Assembly: GCF_026343295.1 (NCBI RefSeq)
Contig: NZ_JAPELY010000001.1
Location: 3,286,001-3,350,000 of the forward strand
DNA length: 64,000 nucleotides
From: Streptomyces sp. NBC_00083
Lineage (GTDB): Bacteria; Actinomycetota; Actinomycetes; Streptomycetales; Streptomycetaceae
Direction: 5' to 3'
The notes under the pieces are model-generated. The model was not told the DNA's origin. It did no database searches and saw only the letters and a list, made by a program, of their open reading frames with translations. Of the stretch, positions 32,992-41,196 are shown one piece after another. The number at the start of each line of letters is the position of its first letter. Position 1 is the stretch's first letter. The position numbers and the translations under genes were made by a program.

Positions 32992-35271
32992 TCACTCCCG
33001 TGAACGGAGCCCGTCCGCGCTGTCCGGAACGATGAGGCCGTCTTCGCCGGGCCGGGACGCCGCGGCGGTCAGGACGAGGACGGCCTGGTCGTCGTCGATG
33101 TCGTGACCCCCGGTGAACGTACGCACGGCGCTGGTCACCGCGTCGATGACGTGACCGGCGCCGCCCTCGTGCAACGCGCCGGCCAGGACGCCGACGAGGC
33201 GCTCTTCGCCGAACTGCTCGCCATCGGCGTTGCGGGCCTCGGTGATGCCGTCGGTGTAGAGCAGCAGGCTCTCGTGCGGGCGCAGGCGCAGATGGTGGGG
33301 TGTCACGTCGGGGTCGGCGGAAATGCCGAGCAAGGAGCCCTGCGCGTCCACGACACGGGCCGTGTGGTGGTCGCCGAGGTGCAGGGGGAGCGTGTGACCC
33401 GCGCGCACCAGCTCGATGTCCAGACCGTCCGGCGTGGGAGTGAGCTGCCCGTAGACGAGCGTGACGAAGCCGCCGCCGTGGCTGTCGGGACGATTGGTCA
33501 GGGCCCGGTTGACGGCCTTGACGACGGCCTCGGGACCCGGCAGGAACGGGGCGACGGCGCGTGCGGTGTGCCGGACCAGAGCGGTGGTGGTCGCGGCGAT
33601 GGCGCCGCGACCGCAGACATCGCCCAGCATGAACGCCCAGCGGCCGTCATCGAGGGGGAAGACGTCGTAGAAGTCGCCGCCGATGTCGAGCCCCTCGCCG
33701 GCCGGATGGTAATAGGTGGCGACATCGGTGCCCGGGACGGCCGGCAGGTCGGGCAGGAGCAGGCCGGCCTGGAGGTCGCGGGCGAGAGTGGTGCGGTGGG
33801 CGTACTGCCGGGCGTTGTGCGCGGCCGACCCAGCGCGACGGGCCAGCTCCTCGGCCAGGGCGACGGTGTGACCGTCGAAGGTGTGCTCGCCGGTGGACAG
33901 CAGGGTCACGGTGCCGAACGCGCTGCCTCGGTCCATCAGCGGAACGCACAGGTAGCCGGTGACGCCCAGCTCGTGCCAGGGACCCGGACCGGTCGGTGTG
34001 CGACGGGCGACCTCGCTCGTGCCGGAGGCCAGGACGCGGGAGACGGCGTCGTCGTCGGCGTCGTACACCGGGATGTGGGAGGCGAGCAGAGCGCTCTGCT
34101 TCTCGGTGGGCGCGGCGGTGGCGACGCGGCGCACCCGCCCGCCCTGGACGACATCGACGGCGCACAGGGGAGCCAGTCTCGGGACGCACGAGTCGGCGAG
34201 ACGGCGGAGGGTCTGGCTGGCGTCCAGGTCGGAGGTGAGCGCGGCACTCGCGTCCAACAGGAAGGCGAGGTCGTCGCGGGCGGCCTTCTCGCGGGCCTCG
34301 GCCGCCAGCCGCGCCTTCTCCGCGGCGTCCCGCTCGATCGCCAGGGCGGCGGTGCCCGCGAAGACCCGGGCCAGCGCGAGGTCGGCCTCCTGCGGTGCGC
34401 GGGGCACACGGTGGTACATCGCGAAGGTGCCAAGGAGCGAGCCGTCGCGGGCCAGGATGGGCGTGGACCAGCAGGCGGCGACGCCGGCCTGGCCGGCCAG
34501 GCCGCGGAAGTCCTCCCAGAACGGATCGGTGGCGATGTCCGTGACGATCACCGGCTGCCGCCGGTGCGCGGCCGTGCCGCACGAACCTATGCCCTCGCCG
34601 GTGGCTATGCCGTCGATGGCCTGGTTGTAGAAGTCGGGCAGACTCGGCGCCGCGCCGTGACGCAGGTGCCTGCCGTCGGCGTCCGCCAACAGCACCGAGA
34701 CCAGTACCTCCTCGGGCGCCAGGTCCTCGATGACATGGGCCATCCCGTCCAGCACGTCCAGGAGCGGAGCCTGGCGGGCGATCTGCTCCAGCAGGGCCCG
34801 GTGCTCCGCCGTCAGCCGCTGGGCGTGCTTGACCTGGGTCGTCTCGACCCCGATCACCCGGACACCCATGACGTTTCCGCCGGCGTCCAGGCGGGGTTCG
34901 TAGGAGAAGTCGAAGAACGCCTCCCTGGCCGTGTCCCCGCGACCCAGCACCGCGCGGGCGTCGCGCCCCGTATGGGGTTTCCCGGTGCGGTAGACCCGGT
35001 CGAGGAGGGCGATGAAACCCTGCGCCGCCAGCTCCGGAACCAGCTGCCCCAGGGGCATGCCGGTCCGGATGTGTTCGCCGCCTCCGATGGCGGCGAAGAA
35101 CGCGGCGTTGGCGGTCTCCACCATGTGCGCCGGACCGGCCAGGGACGCGAACACGGCCGTCGACTGCCCGAACAGGGCCCGCAGATCGTCCTCCGCCCCG
35201 CCCCTGGCAGTGCCGGATGCGCCCGCCCCCACGACAAGGCGGGCGGGCTGCGGCTTCGGTACACGCGTCAT
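32992..35271 (-). CDS. PAS-GAF-GAF-PP2C (SpoIIE/RsbU-type) serine phosphatase
   Basis: A 759-residue multidomain phosphatase. A PAS-like domain (about 28-150) has AVFASLAGPAHMVETANAAFF; a GAF domain (about 165-320) has EGIGSCGTAAHRRQPVIVTDIATDPFW; a second GAF (about 335-495) has DLAFLLDASAALTSDLDASQTL and GYLCVPLMDRG; the PP2C/SpoIIE domain fills the rest with GEGLDIGGDFYDVFPLDDGRWAFMLGDVCGRG (metal-binding Asp residues) and HESLLLYTDGITEARNADGE. It probably dephosphorylates anti-sigma-factor antagonists in response to a ligand or light/redox signal. ATG at 35271 overlaps the upstream STAS gene stop (ATGA). Confidence 0.93.
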   Translation of the reverse strand: MTRVPKPQPARLVVGAGASGTARGGAEDDLRALFGQSTAVFASLAGPAHMVETANAAFFAAIGGGEHIRTGMPLGQLVPELAAQGFIALLDRVYRTGKPHTGRDARAVLGRGDTAREAFFDFSYEPRLDAGGNVMGVRVIGVETTQVKHAQRLTAEHRALLEQIARQAPLLDVLDGMAHVIEDLAPEEVLVSVLLADADGRHLRHGAAPSLPDFYNQAIDGIATGEGIGSCGTAAHRRQPVIVTDIATDPFWEDFRGLAGQAGVAACWSTPILARDGSLLGTFAMYHRVPRAPQEADLALARVFAGTAALAIERDAAEKARLAAEAREKAARDDLAFLLDASAALTSDLDASQTLRRLADSCVPRLAPLCAVDVVQGGRVRRVATAAPTEKQSALLASHIPVYDADDDAVSRVLASGTSEVARRTPTGPGPWHELGVTGYLCVPLMDRGSAFGTVTLLSTGEHTFDGHTVALAEELARRAGSAAHNARQYAHRTTLARDLQAGLLLPDLPAVPGTDVATYYHPAGEGLDIGGDFYDVFPLDDGRWAFMLGDVCGRGAIAATTTALVRHTARAVAPFLPGPEAVVKAVNRALTNRPDSHGGGFVTLVYGQLTPTPDGLDIELVRAGHTLPLHLGDHHTARVVDAQGSLLGISADPDVTPHHLRLRPHESLLLYTDGITEARNADGEQFGEERLVGVLAGALHEGGAGHVIDAVTSAVRTFTGGHDIDDDQAVLVLTAAASRPGEDGLIVPDSADGLRSRE

Positions 35272-35672
35272 GCGCGGTGCCCCTCGTTCGGTAGGACCGG
35301 GCCTTCAGCACCGGCGGCGACGGCATCGCCTCTGTCCACGGCCAGCGCTCCGTCCACGTCCGCGTGGACGGAAAGCACCTGATGGAGACCCGTCAACTGG
35401 AAGAGCCGGGAGACCGGCGCCGGCACGGACGCCAGCCGCACCGCCCGGCTCCGCAGGGCCATCTGCTGGTGCAGACGGACGAGTTCACCGATGCCCGAGG
35501 AGTCGCAGAACGACAGCGCGGCGCAGTCGACCACCACCGGCCCCGCCGCCCGCCCCTCGGCCAGCTCCTGGTTCCCCGCGTCGCGCAGTTGCTCCACGCT
35601 GTCGTGGTCGAGCTCCCCGCGCAGCGCGAGCACCACGCTGCGCCCGTCCCGCCTGACATTCACCGAGAACAC
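35268..35672 (-). CDS. STAS-domain anti-sigma factor antagonist
   Basis: A 134-residue STAS protein with FSVNVRRDGRSVVLALRGELDHDSVEQLRDAG and VVVDCAALSFCDSSGIGELVRLHQQM; CDSSGI contains the phospho-acceptor Ser. The GTG at 35672 has GGAGGAAG upstream and gives the family N-terminus; the frame extending to 35768 has no site. Its TGA overlaps the ATG of the PP2C phosphatase gene, so substrate and phosphatase are made together. This coupling strongly suggests that the phosphatase acts on it. Confidence 0.9.
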   Translation of the reverse strand: MFSVNVRRDGRSVVLALRGELDHDSVEQLRDAGNQELAEGRAAGPVVVDCAALSFCDSSGIGELVRLHQQMALRSRAVRLASVPAPVSRLFQLTGLHQVLSVHADVDGALAVDRGDAVAAGAEGPVLPNEGHRA

Positions 35673-35793
35673 CCTCAGCTTCCTCCGTGTGAAGCGCTGA
35701 CCGCCAACCCCCATGGGAAGAAACCGGCTTCCCGCGCCGCCTACCCCGGAAGCCCCCTGCGGAATCACACCATCCTCACGGAGAGCAGACGGC

Positions 35794-36513
35794 TCAGGGG
35801 CGGCCCGCCACGAACCAGCGGGCGGGGAGCTCCACCGCGGTGCCGTCGGGGTGGGTCTCGCTCATGACGAGGGCGGTCGTGCCCTCCGCGAGGAGGGTGA
35901 GGCCGGTCTCGCGCAGCAGGGCGGCCACCTCGCCCTCGGCCACCTCGCCGGGGCGCAGGTCGTGTTCCTTCACACGGCGCAGTTTCAGGGAGGGGCCGCC
36001 GGGCTGCGCGGCGATGGCGGCGATGACCTCCTTGGCCGCGCCGGTCGGTTCGAGGACGAGGGCGCGGCCGTGCGCGCCGACCAGCCGGGCGACCGTCGCG
36101 GCCACCGCGGGACGGTCCTCGGGGTCGCTCTGGTGCAGGACCGCCCGCATGTAGACGTTGGTGTCCCCGAGGCGGTCGTGCAGCGCGTCGGCCTGCGCCG
36201 GGTCTGCGAGGTTGAGCTGCTCGTACGTGGCGACCCCGTCCGGGTCGGCGCGGCGGGCGTGGGCGACAGCCGCGGCGGAGAGGTCGACGCCGACCGCGGC
36301 GGAGAAGCGGGTGGCCAGGAAGCGGGTCTGGGTGCCGTTGCCACACCCGAGGTCGGCGATGGGCAGTGTGTGGTCGGCGTACGGAGTGAGGTGGTCGAGG
36401 TCGCGCCGCGCGGTGAGGGCGGGGTCCGCGTCCCAGAAGGGCTCGCCCGCCTCGCCCGAGCTCTGCTCCCAGTAGCCGTCCCAGGAAGAGCGGTAACGGT
36501 CGGACACGGTCAT
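35794..36513 (-). CDS. Class I SAM-dependent methyltransferase
   Basis: A 239-residue methyltransferase. LPIADLGCGNGTQTRFLA at about 50-67 is motif I (SAM glycine loop), VGVDLSAAAVAHAR is post I with the ribose-binding Asp, and YMRAVLHQSDPEDR followed by VLEPTGAAKEVI are motifs II and III. No signature decides between small-molecule and other targets. ATG at 36513 has AAGGAG upstream. It lies 205 bases downstream of the second TetX-like gene on the same strand, so it could be cotranscribed with that detoxification-type set. Confidence 0.85.
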   Translation of the reverse strand: MTVSDRYRSSWDGYWEQSSGEAGEPFWDADPALTARRDLDHLTPYADHTLPIADLGCGNGTQTRFLATRFSAAVGVDLSAAAVAHARRADPDGVATYEQLNLADPAQADALHDRLGDTNVYMRAVLHQSDPEDRPAVAATVARLVGAHGRALVLEPTGAAKEVIAAIAAQPGGPSLKLRRVKEHDLRPGEVAEGEVAALLRETGLTLLAEGTTALVMSETHPDGTAVELPARWFVAGRP

Positions 36514-36718
36514 GACGTCTCCTTGCGGTGGGTGATGCGCGATGTTCGGTCCGGCCGGTGCGTGGCGTGCGCTGTGTGTGCGGGGCGAGCAACAGGCCTG
36601 GTCCGGACGATAGTTGAGTGGGCGAGGTGAGAATCGCTGTTCCGGCCGCGCACCCTCGTACGAGCTACGCGGGCCGTCACGTTCACGTCCTGCCGCCGTG
36701 GGTGGGACGAGCGGTCCG

Positions 36719-37855
36719 TCAGTGCTCAAGGGCTCGGGCGGACACCTCTGCGGCTACCGCGCCGCGCGGATGCATGAGGTGTTCGTAACGCTCGACGGCG
36801 GCATCGAGGCCGGATCCGGTCGTGACGGCGTCGACGATGGCTGTGGCGAGGTCGGCCCCGTCGATCAGGGCGAGGTTGGCGCCCTGGCCGGCCGGGGGCA
36901 TGAGGTGTGCGGCGTCTCCGAGCAGGGTGGCGCCTGCGGTGTGCTCCCAGGTGTGCGGGTAGGGCAGGCGGAAGACGGGCCTGCTGATGAAGGGGCCCTC
37001 GTTCTCGGTGAGCAGCCGCAGCAGATCGGTGTGCCATCCGGCGAAGACGCTCTGGAACCAGGCGCGTACGGCGCCGGTGTCGGCCGGATCGACACCGGCG
37101 TGTTCGGCCCAGTCCTGCTCGCACTTGAGCCCGATGTACACGCGGATGCTTTCGTTGCCGTTGCGCTGGCCGATGAGGACGTGCTCGGGGTCGTCGGCGT
37201 CGGTGGCGAGCATCATGCCGGGGCCGATCATCGCCGCCAGGCCGGGGTGGCGGCGGTCGACGTCGTGCAACCACGTCTCGACGAGGGTGTTGCCGGTGTA
37301 CAGGGGTATGGCGTCGGACAGCAGGGGCCGGACCGTGGACCAGGCGCCGTCGGCCCCGACGACCAGGTCGAACTCCTCGGTGGGGCCGGCCTCGGGAGTG
37401 ATCCGCGCCCGGCCGTCCGCCGTCAGCGTGACGGCCCGTACGGGGCTGCCCCAACGGACGTGGTCCGTGCCGAGCGCCCCCAGCAGCATGTCGCGCAGCT
37501 CGGTGCGGTCGATCTCGGGGCCGGTGTGGTCGTCGTGGTCCTCGGCGGCGACGCGGTGCCCGGCGTGGCCGCCGTCGTCCTGGCCGATGCGTCGCCCGGT
37601 GTGGTCGTACGCGCGCAGTTCCTGCGCCTCGGGACGGGACAGGGCGAGGAAGGTGTCGTACAGGCCTACGGTACGCAGGGCGGCCTGCCCCGTGTGCTGG
37701 TGGAGGTCCAGGCTGCCGCCCCAGTCACGTGCGCGGGGGCTGGTGTCACGCTCGAAGACGGTCGCTTCGATGCCGTGCTGACGCAGGACGGCGGCGCACA
37801 GCAGGCCGCCGGGGCCGGCGCCGACGATGGCGATGCGGGGGGTGTTCTCGCTCAT
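36719..37855 (-). CDS. FAD-dependent monooxygenase (TetX-like), second copy
   Basis: A 378-residue class A flavoprotein. RIAIVGAGPGGLLCAAVLRQHGIEATVFERD, WGGSLDLHQHTGQAALRTVGLYD, LVVGADGAWSTVRPLLSD and ATLLGDAAHLMPPAGQGANLALIDGADLA match the FAD loop, the TetX-like block, the DG motif and the GD motif. It shares this plan with the copy at 27.1-28.2 kb but the two clearly diverged. It starts 53 bases after the MFS exporter gene ends, same strand. A flavoprotein plus exporter plus divergent TetR is typical of inducible resistance to an aromatic antibiotic; the compound is unknown. Confidence 0.9.
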   Translation of the reverse strand: MSENTPRIAIVGAGPGGLLCAAVLRQHGIEATVFERDTSPRARDWGGSLDLHQHTGQAALRTVGLYDTFLALSRPEAQELRAYDHTGRRIGQDDGGHAGHRVAAEDHDDHTGPEIDRTELRDMLLGALGTDHVRWGSPVRAVTLTADGRARITPEAGPTEEFDLVVGADGAWSTVRPLLSDAIPLYTGNTLVETWLHDVDRRHPGLAAMIGPGMMLATDADDPEHVLIGQRNGNESIRVYIGLKCEQDWAEHAGVDPADTGAVRAWFQSVFAGWHTDLLRLLTENEGPFISRPVFRLPYPHTWEHTAGATLLGDAAHLMPPAGQGANLALIDGADLATAIVDAVTTGSGLDAAVERYEHLMHPRGAVAAEVSARALEH

Positions 37856-37908
37856 GGGGTCCCTTTCAGGGGTGGTTGACCGGAGGCCCGGCGGGACCGG
37901 GCGGAGCT

Positions 37909-39135
37909 TCAGCGGGCGGGGCGGGTGTTGGCACGCAGGAGCAGCACCGCGGCGGCGGCGAGCATGACGAAGCCGAGCGTGTACGGCGTCGCGCGGCCGG
38001 AGCTCACGTACAGCCATCCGGCCAGCAGGGGGGCGGTCATCTGGATGGCGGAGCCTATGGAGGAGATGCCTCCTGCCAGCCAGCCCTGTTCGCTCGCCGC
38101 GACGGAGTTCGACATCATCGCGTCGAGGGCCGCGGTCGTGGCGCCCTGTCCGGAGGCGAACAACAGGGCTGCGGCGACGAGGAGTTGGGGTGCGTCGAGC
38201 GAGTGGGCGACCAGAGCCATGCCGGCACACCCCACGGTCTGGCCGACCAGGCCCGCGATGACCACGCCTCGTTCGCCGATCCTCGGCAGCAGCAGGGCGA
38301 GCAGCCCGCCCTGGATGACGATGTCGAGAACTCCGGCGACCGACATCAGCAGGCCGATCTGGGTGGCACCCCAGCCGACGGTGTCCCTGCCGAGGACCGG
38401 GAGGTTGTTGGCGTAGAAGTAGAACGGGATGCCGGCCAGGGTGAACCCGCCCAGGAGCAGGCGTAGTTCGGGGCGGGCGAAGGCGTCCTTGAGGACCTTG
38501 AAGGGGTGCAGGTCCTTCAGTTTCACCTTCGCCGTCCGGTTCTCGGGGGCGAGGCTCTCCGGAAGCGCGAAGACCGACACCGCTCCCACGGCCACGGCCA
38601 TCAGCGCCGTGACATGGACCGGTGCGTCGAGGTGCCAGGTGGACAGGGCTCCGCCGATCGCGGGGCCGAGCATCATGCCCACCCCGGCGAGGGCCCCGAG
38701 CATGCCGTAGCGCTTGGCGCGGTCCTCGGCCGGCGTGATGTCCGCGACGTAGGCGAAGATCGCCGGCATGTCGCCCGCGGTGAGGCCCTGCAGCGCTCGG
38801 GCGGCGACGAGCACCCACAGCGCTCCGCCGACGCCGAACACGGCATAACCGGCGGCGGCTCCGAACGCGCTGATGATCAGGATCGGCCTTCGGCCGAAGC
38901 GGTCCGAAAGGCCGCCGAGCAGAGGCGCTACGAGGAACGCGCACAGCGCGTTCACCGATTCCAGCACCGCGACCCACAGGGCCAGCGAGCCCTCGTGGAC
39001 GTACTCCAGGGTGACGAACGGGAGCACCGGAAAGACCACGGTCATCCCGATGGTGTTCAGCAGGGTCAGGCACACGATGACAACCCACGCCCGGCGGAGC
39101 GCCGGCGCGGCGGGTCCAGGTGGGGGTGCGGCCAT
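37909..39135 (-). CDS. MFS exporter (TetA-like)
   Basis: A drug:proton antiporter with about 12 membrane helices. AWVVIVCLTLLNTIGMTVVFPVLPFVTLEY at the N-terminus, GGLSDRFGRRPILIISAFGAA (motif A, loop 2-3), and AARALQGLTAGDMPAIFAYVADITPAEDRAKRYG (helix 4-5) are those of TetA-type pumps. The start is uncertain: ATG at 39135 gives 408 residues and has no clear Shine-Dalgarno site; TTG at 39174 gives 421 residues and lies only about five bases from the inferred transcript start. It is the first gene of a probable operon with the TetX-like flavoprotein, opposite a TetR gene. Confidence 0.88.
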   Translation of the reverse strand: MAAPPPGPAAPALRRAWVVIVCLTLLNTIGMTVVFPVLPFVTLEYVHEGSLALWVAVLESVNALCAFLVAPLLGGLSDRFGRRPILIISAFGAAAGYAVFGVGGALWVLVAARALQGLTAGDMPAIFAYVADITPAEDRAKRYGMLGALAGVGMMLGPAIGGALSTWHLDAPVHVTALMAVAVGAVSVFALPESLAPENRTAKVKLKDLHPFKVLKDAFARPELRLLLGGFTLAGIPFYFYANNLPVLGRDTVGWGATQIGLLMSVAGVLDIVIQGGLLALLLPRIGERGVVIAGLVGQTVGCAGMALVAHSLDAPQLLVAAALLFASGQGATTAALDAMMSNSVAASEQGWLAGGISSIGSAIQMTAPLLAGWLYVSSGRATPYTLGFVMLAAAAVLLLRANTRPAR

Positions 39136-39177
39136 GGGTGGGGCGGGGGCGGTGGTCTCGATGACGTCCTCCAAGCT

Positions 39178-39205
39178 AGAACGGAACTGTAAACAGAACC
39201 GTTCT
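39178..39205. promoter_or_regulatory. 28-bp symmetrical TetR operator over both promoters
   Basis: AGAACGG AA CTGT AA ACAG AA CCGTTCT: outer and inner arms are perfect, only the AA spacers break symmetry. It covers the inferred -10 of the exporter (TACAGT on the minus strand) and lies just upstream of the TATAGT (39220-39225) before the tetR ATG at 39232, so one bound repressor could silence both. Confidence 0.65.
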
Positions 39206-39231
39206 GATTACGCAACTGTTATAGTTGGGTC

Positions 39232-39840
39232 ATGGAGACGACACCGCAGGTCAGCCGCCGTGAACGGAAGAAGGCGGAGACGCGCAGAACGATCGCGGAT
39301 ACTGCGCTGCGGCTCTTCTTCGAGCGCGGATACGACGACGTGGGGATACGGGAGATCGCGCAGGAGGCCGATGTCGCCGTCGCGACGCTGTTCGCCCACT
39401 TCCCGTCGAAGGAGGCTCTCGTCTTCGACCAGGACGCCGAACAGGAGGACATGCTCCTCGACGTGGTGCGCCGGCGGCCGGACGGCGTGGCCATCCCGGA
39501 GGCCCTGCGTGGCTGGCTCCACGAGGTGGTGCGGGCCGCCCGTGCCGAGCCCGAACTGGAGCGCTTCCACCGCCTCGTCGACTCCACGCCGGCCCTGCGC
39601 GAGCACGCGGCCCAGATGTGGCTGCGTCACGAAGACGCGCTCGCCCGGACCATCGCCGCCGACATCGGCCTCGCCGCCCCCGACATTCCGTGCCGGCTGC
39701 TGGCCCGCAACTGCCTGGGCACCATTCCGGCGCTGCGCGACGCCGACCGGGCGGCCCGGGTCATCGACGAGACGTTCGCCTTCATCGAAGCGGGCTGGAA
39801 CGCGACGACAAGCGCCAAGGGCTCCGGGCTCCCGGCCTGA
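39232..39840 (+). CDS. TetR-family transcriptional regulator
   Basis: A 202-residue TetR regulator. RRERKKAETRRTIADTALRLFFERGYDDVGIREIAQEADVAVATLFAHFPSKEALVF at about 7-63 is the helix-turn-helix domain. The C-terminal domain is helical and variable. TATAGT ends seven bases before the ATG, placing the transcription start at or next to the start codon, so a leaderless mRNA is likely; no Shine-Dalgarno site is present. It should control the divergent exporter and flavoprotein genes through the 28-bp palindrome. Confidence 0.9.
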   Translation: METTPQVSRRERKKAETRRTIADTALRLFFERGYDDVGIREIAQEADVAVATLFAHFPSKEALVFDQDAEQEDMLLDVVRRRPDGVAIPEALRGWLHEVVRAARAEPELERFHRLVDSTPALREHAAQMWLRHEDALARTIAADIGLAAPDIPCRLLARNCLGTIPALRDADRAARVIDETFAFIEAGWNATTSAKGSGLPA

Positions 39841-39948
39841 GGGGCTGGTTCGCCCGGGGCTCCATCAGCCAGGCCGATGGGGCCCATCGGGCTCGACGGG
39901 CGGTCCGACGGGCGGCCCGGCAGGCGACTCGACAGGCGGCGGGGATGA

Positions 39949-40401
39949 CTATTCGGGCAGTGGCCTGTCCTGAACGACGTTCTTCATGACGAGGGTCGAC
40001 GTCAGGCGTTGCACACCGGGAAGCCGGGCGAGGCGCTGGTCGTAGAGCTCCTGGAACGCGGCCAGGTCGGCGGTCGCGACCCGCAGCAGGTAGTCGGGCT
40101 CTCCGAACAGCCGCTGTGCCTGCAGCACATGCGGCACCGCGGCGACGGCCTCTTCGAACGCCGTGACGGTGTCGGGGGTCTCCCAGCGCAGCGTGGCAAA
40201 GACGAGGGCCTCGAAGTTCAGGCCCACGGCCGCCGGATCGAGGATGGCCCGGTAGCCGCGGATGGCGCCCCCGCGTTCGAGATCGCGCAGCCGGCGGTGG
40301 CAGGGCGACACGCTGAGCTGCACGCGGGCGGCCAATTCGGTGACCGTCAGACGACCGTCCACCTGCAGCTCCGCAAGAATCTTCCGGTCCATGGCATCCA
40401 T
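39949..40401 (-). CDS. Lrp/AsnC-family regulator
   Basis: A 150-residue single-unit Lrp protein. MDAMDRKILAELQVDGRLTVTELAARVQLSVSPCHRRLRDLE at the N-terminus is the helix-turn-helix, and the RAM effector domain follows (ALVFATLRWETPDTVTAFEEAV, then GEPDYLLRVATADLAAFQELYDQRL). It is divergent from a LysE-family exporter; such Lrp-LysE pairs control amino-acid export when the amino acid is in excess. A 12-bp palindrome lies in the gap. Confidence 0.92.
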   Translation of the reverse strand: MDAMDRKILAELQVDGRLTVTELAARVQLSVSPCHRRLRDLERGGAIRGYRAILDPAAVGLNFEALVFATLRWETPDTVTAFEEAVAAVPHVLQAQRLFGEPDYLLRVATADLAAFQELYDQRLARLPGVQRLTSTLVMKNVVQDRPLPE

Positions 40402-40419
40402 GAGAAAGATTCTCCCTCA

Positions 40420-40431
40420 GATCGCGCGATC
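40420..40431. promoter_or_regulatory. Palindrome in Lrp/LysE divergent promoter
   Basis: GATCGCGCGATC, a perfect 12-bp palindrome 18 bases upstream of the Lrp start, in the 110-bp gap before the exporter. Lrp-family sites are usually less GC-rich, so the assignment is tentative. Confidence 0.35.
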
Positions 40432-40511
40432 ATGAAGTAAAGACGCAAACACCTTCTGGCTCATCCCGCCTAGCCTTCCCTCGGAGCACGACATGTGAGA
40501 GGGAACAACCG

Positions 40512-41135
40512 ATGAGCACGACGACACTGGCCGCCTTCCTGGCTGTGGACCTGCTACTGGTCTTCACCCCGGGCGCCGACTGGGCCTACGCGATCTCCGC
40601 CGGCATGGGGGGACGCCCGGTCCTCCCGGCTGTGACCGGACTGATCGTCGGCCACGCCGCCTACGCCCTGGTGGCCATCGCGGGGCTGGCGGCGATCGTC
40701 GCGAGCTTTCCCGCCGTACTCACCGCGTTGACCCTCGCGGGGGCCGGCTATCTGCTGTGGCTGGGCTGGGGCGTCCTGCGCGAGCCGGCCGTTCCGGAGG
40801 CCGCGGGCGCCGGTGAGACCGCACACGTCCCTCGCCTCCAGGCAGTGCTGCGAGGCGCCGGGATCAGCGGCCTCAACCCCAAGGCGCTCCTGCTGTACTT
40901 CTCGCTCTTCCCGCAGTTCATCGACCCGGCGACGGGCTGGCCGGTCGCCGCGCAGACCGGTGTGCTCAGCTCGATGCACCTGGCCGCGTGCGCGGTCGTC
41001 TATCTCGGCGTCGGCGTCCTCGCCCGTACGGTCCTCGCCACCCGCCCCGCGGCCGCCCGCCTCGTCACGCGCGTCAGCGGCGCCATGATGATCGCCATCG
41101 GCGCCTTCCTGCTGGTGGAACGCCTGGCCGCCTGA
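40512..41135 (+). CDS. LysE-family amino-acid exporter
   Basis: A 207-residue membrane protein with about six helices. LLLVFTPGADWAYAISAGMGGRPVLPAVTGLIVGHAAYALVAIAG is the conserved N-terminal LysE/RhtB stretch (TPGAD), and GISGLNPKALLLYFSLFPQFIDP is the second hallmark (NPKxxLFF). The amino acid exported is unknown. The Lrp gene divergent from it is the likely controller. A perfect hairpin follows the stop. Confidence 0.92.
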   Translation: MSTTTLAAFLAVDLLLVFTPGADWAYAISAGMGGRPVLPAVTGLIVGHAAYALVAIAGLAAIVASFPAVLTALTLAGAGYLLWLGWGVLREPAVPEAAGAGETAHVPRLQAVLRGAGISGLNPKALLLYFSLFPQFIDPATGWPVAAQTGVLSSMHLAACAVVYLGVGVLARTVLATRPAAARLVTRVSGAMMIAIGAFLLVERLAA

Positions 41136-41155
41136 GGGCGCGCCCCCTCGGCCCG

Positions 41156-41189
41156 CCTCGGCCCCGGGACCGGACTCCCGGGGCCGAGG
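41156..41189. terminator. 14-bp perfect bidirectional terminator hairpin
   Basis: CCTCGGCCCCGGGA pairs exactly with TCCCGGGGCCGAGG around a 6-base loop, in the 61-base gap between the convergent LysE and reductase genes. Confidence 0.8.
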
Positions 41190-41196
41190 CTCCGCG

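Noticed and set aside
33103..35382. 759-codon open frame antisense to the PP2C phosphatase
   Set aside because: No motifs; the opposite strand encodes PAS, GAF and PP2C signatures.
36719..39088. 789-residue fusion of exporter and flavoprotein
   Set aside because: The N-terminal half is a shifted-frame reading of the MFS gene; the flavoprotein starts at its own ATG with a ribosome site.
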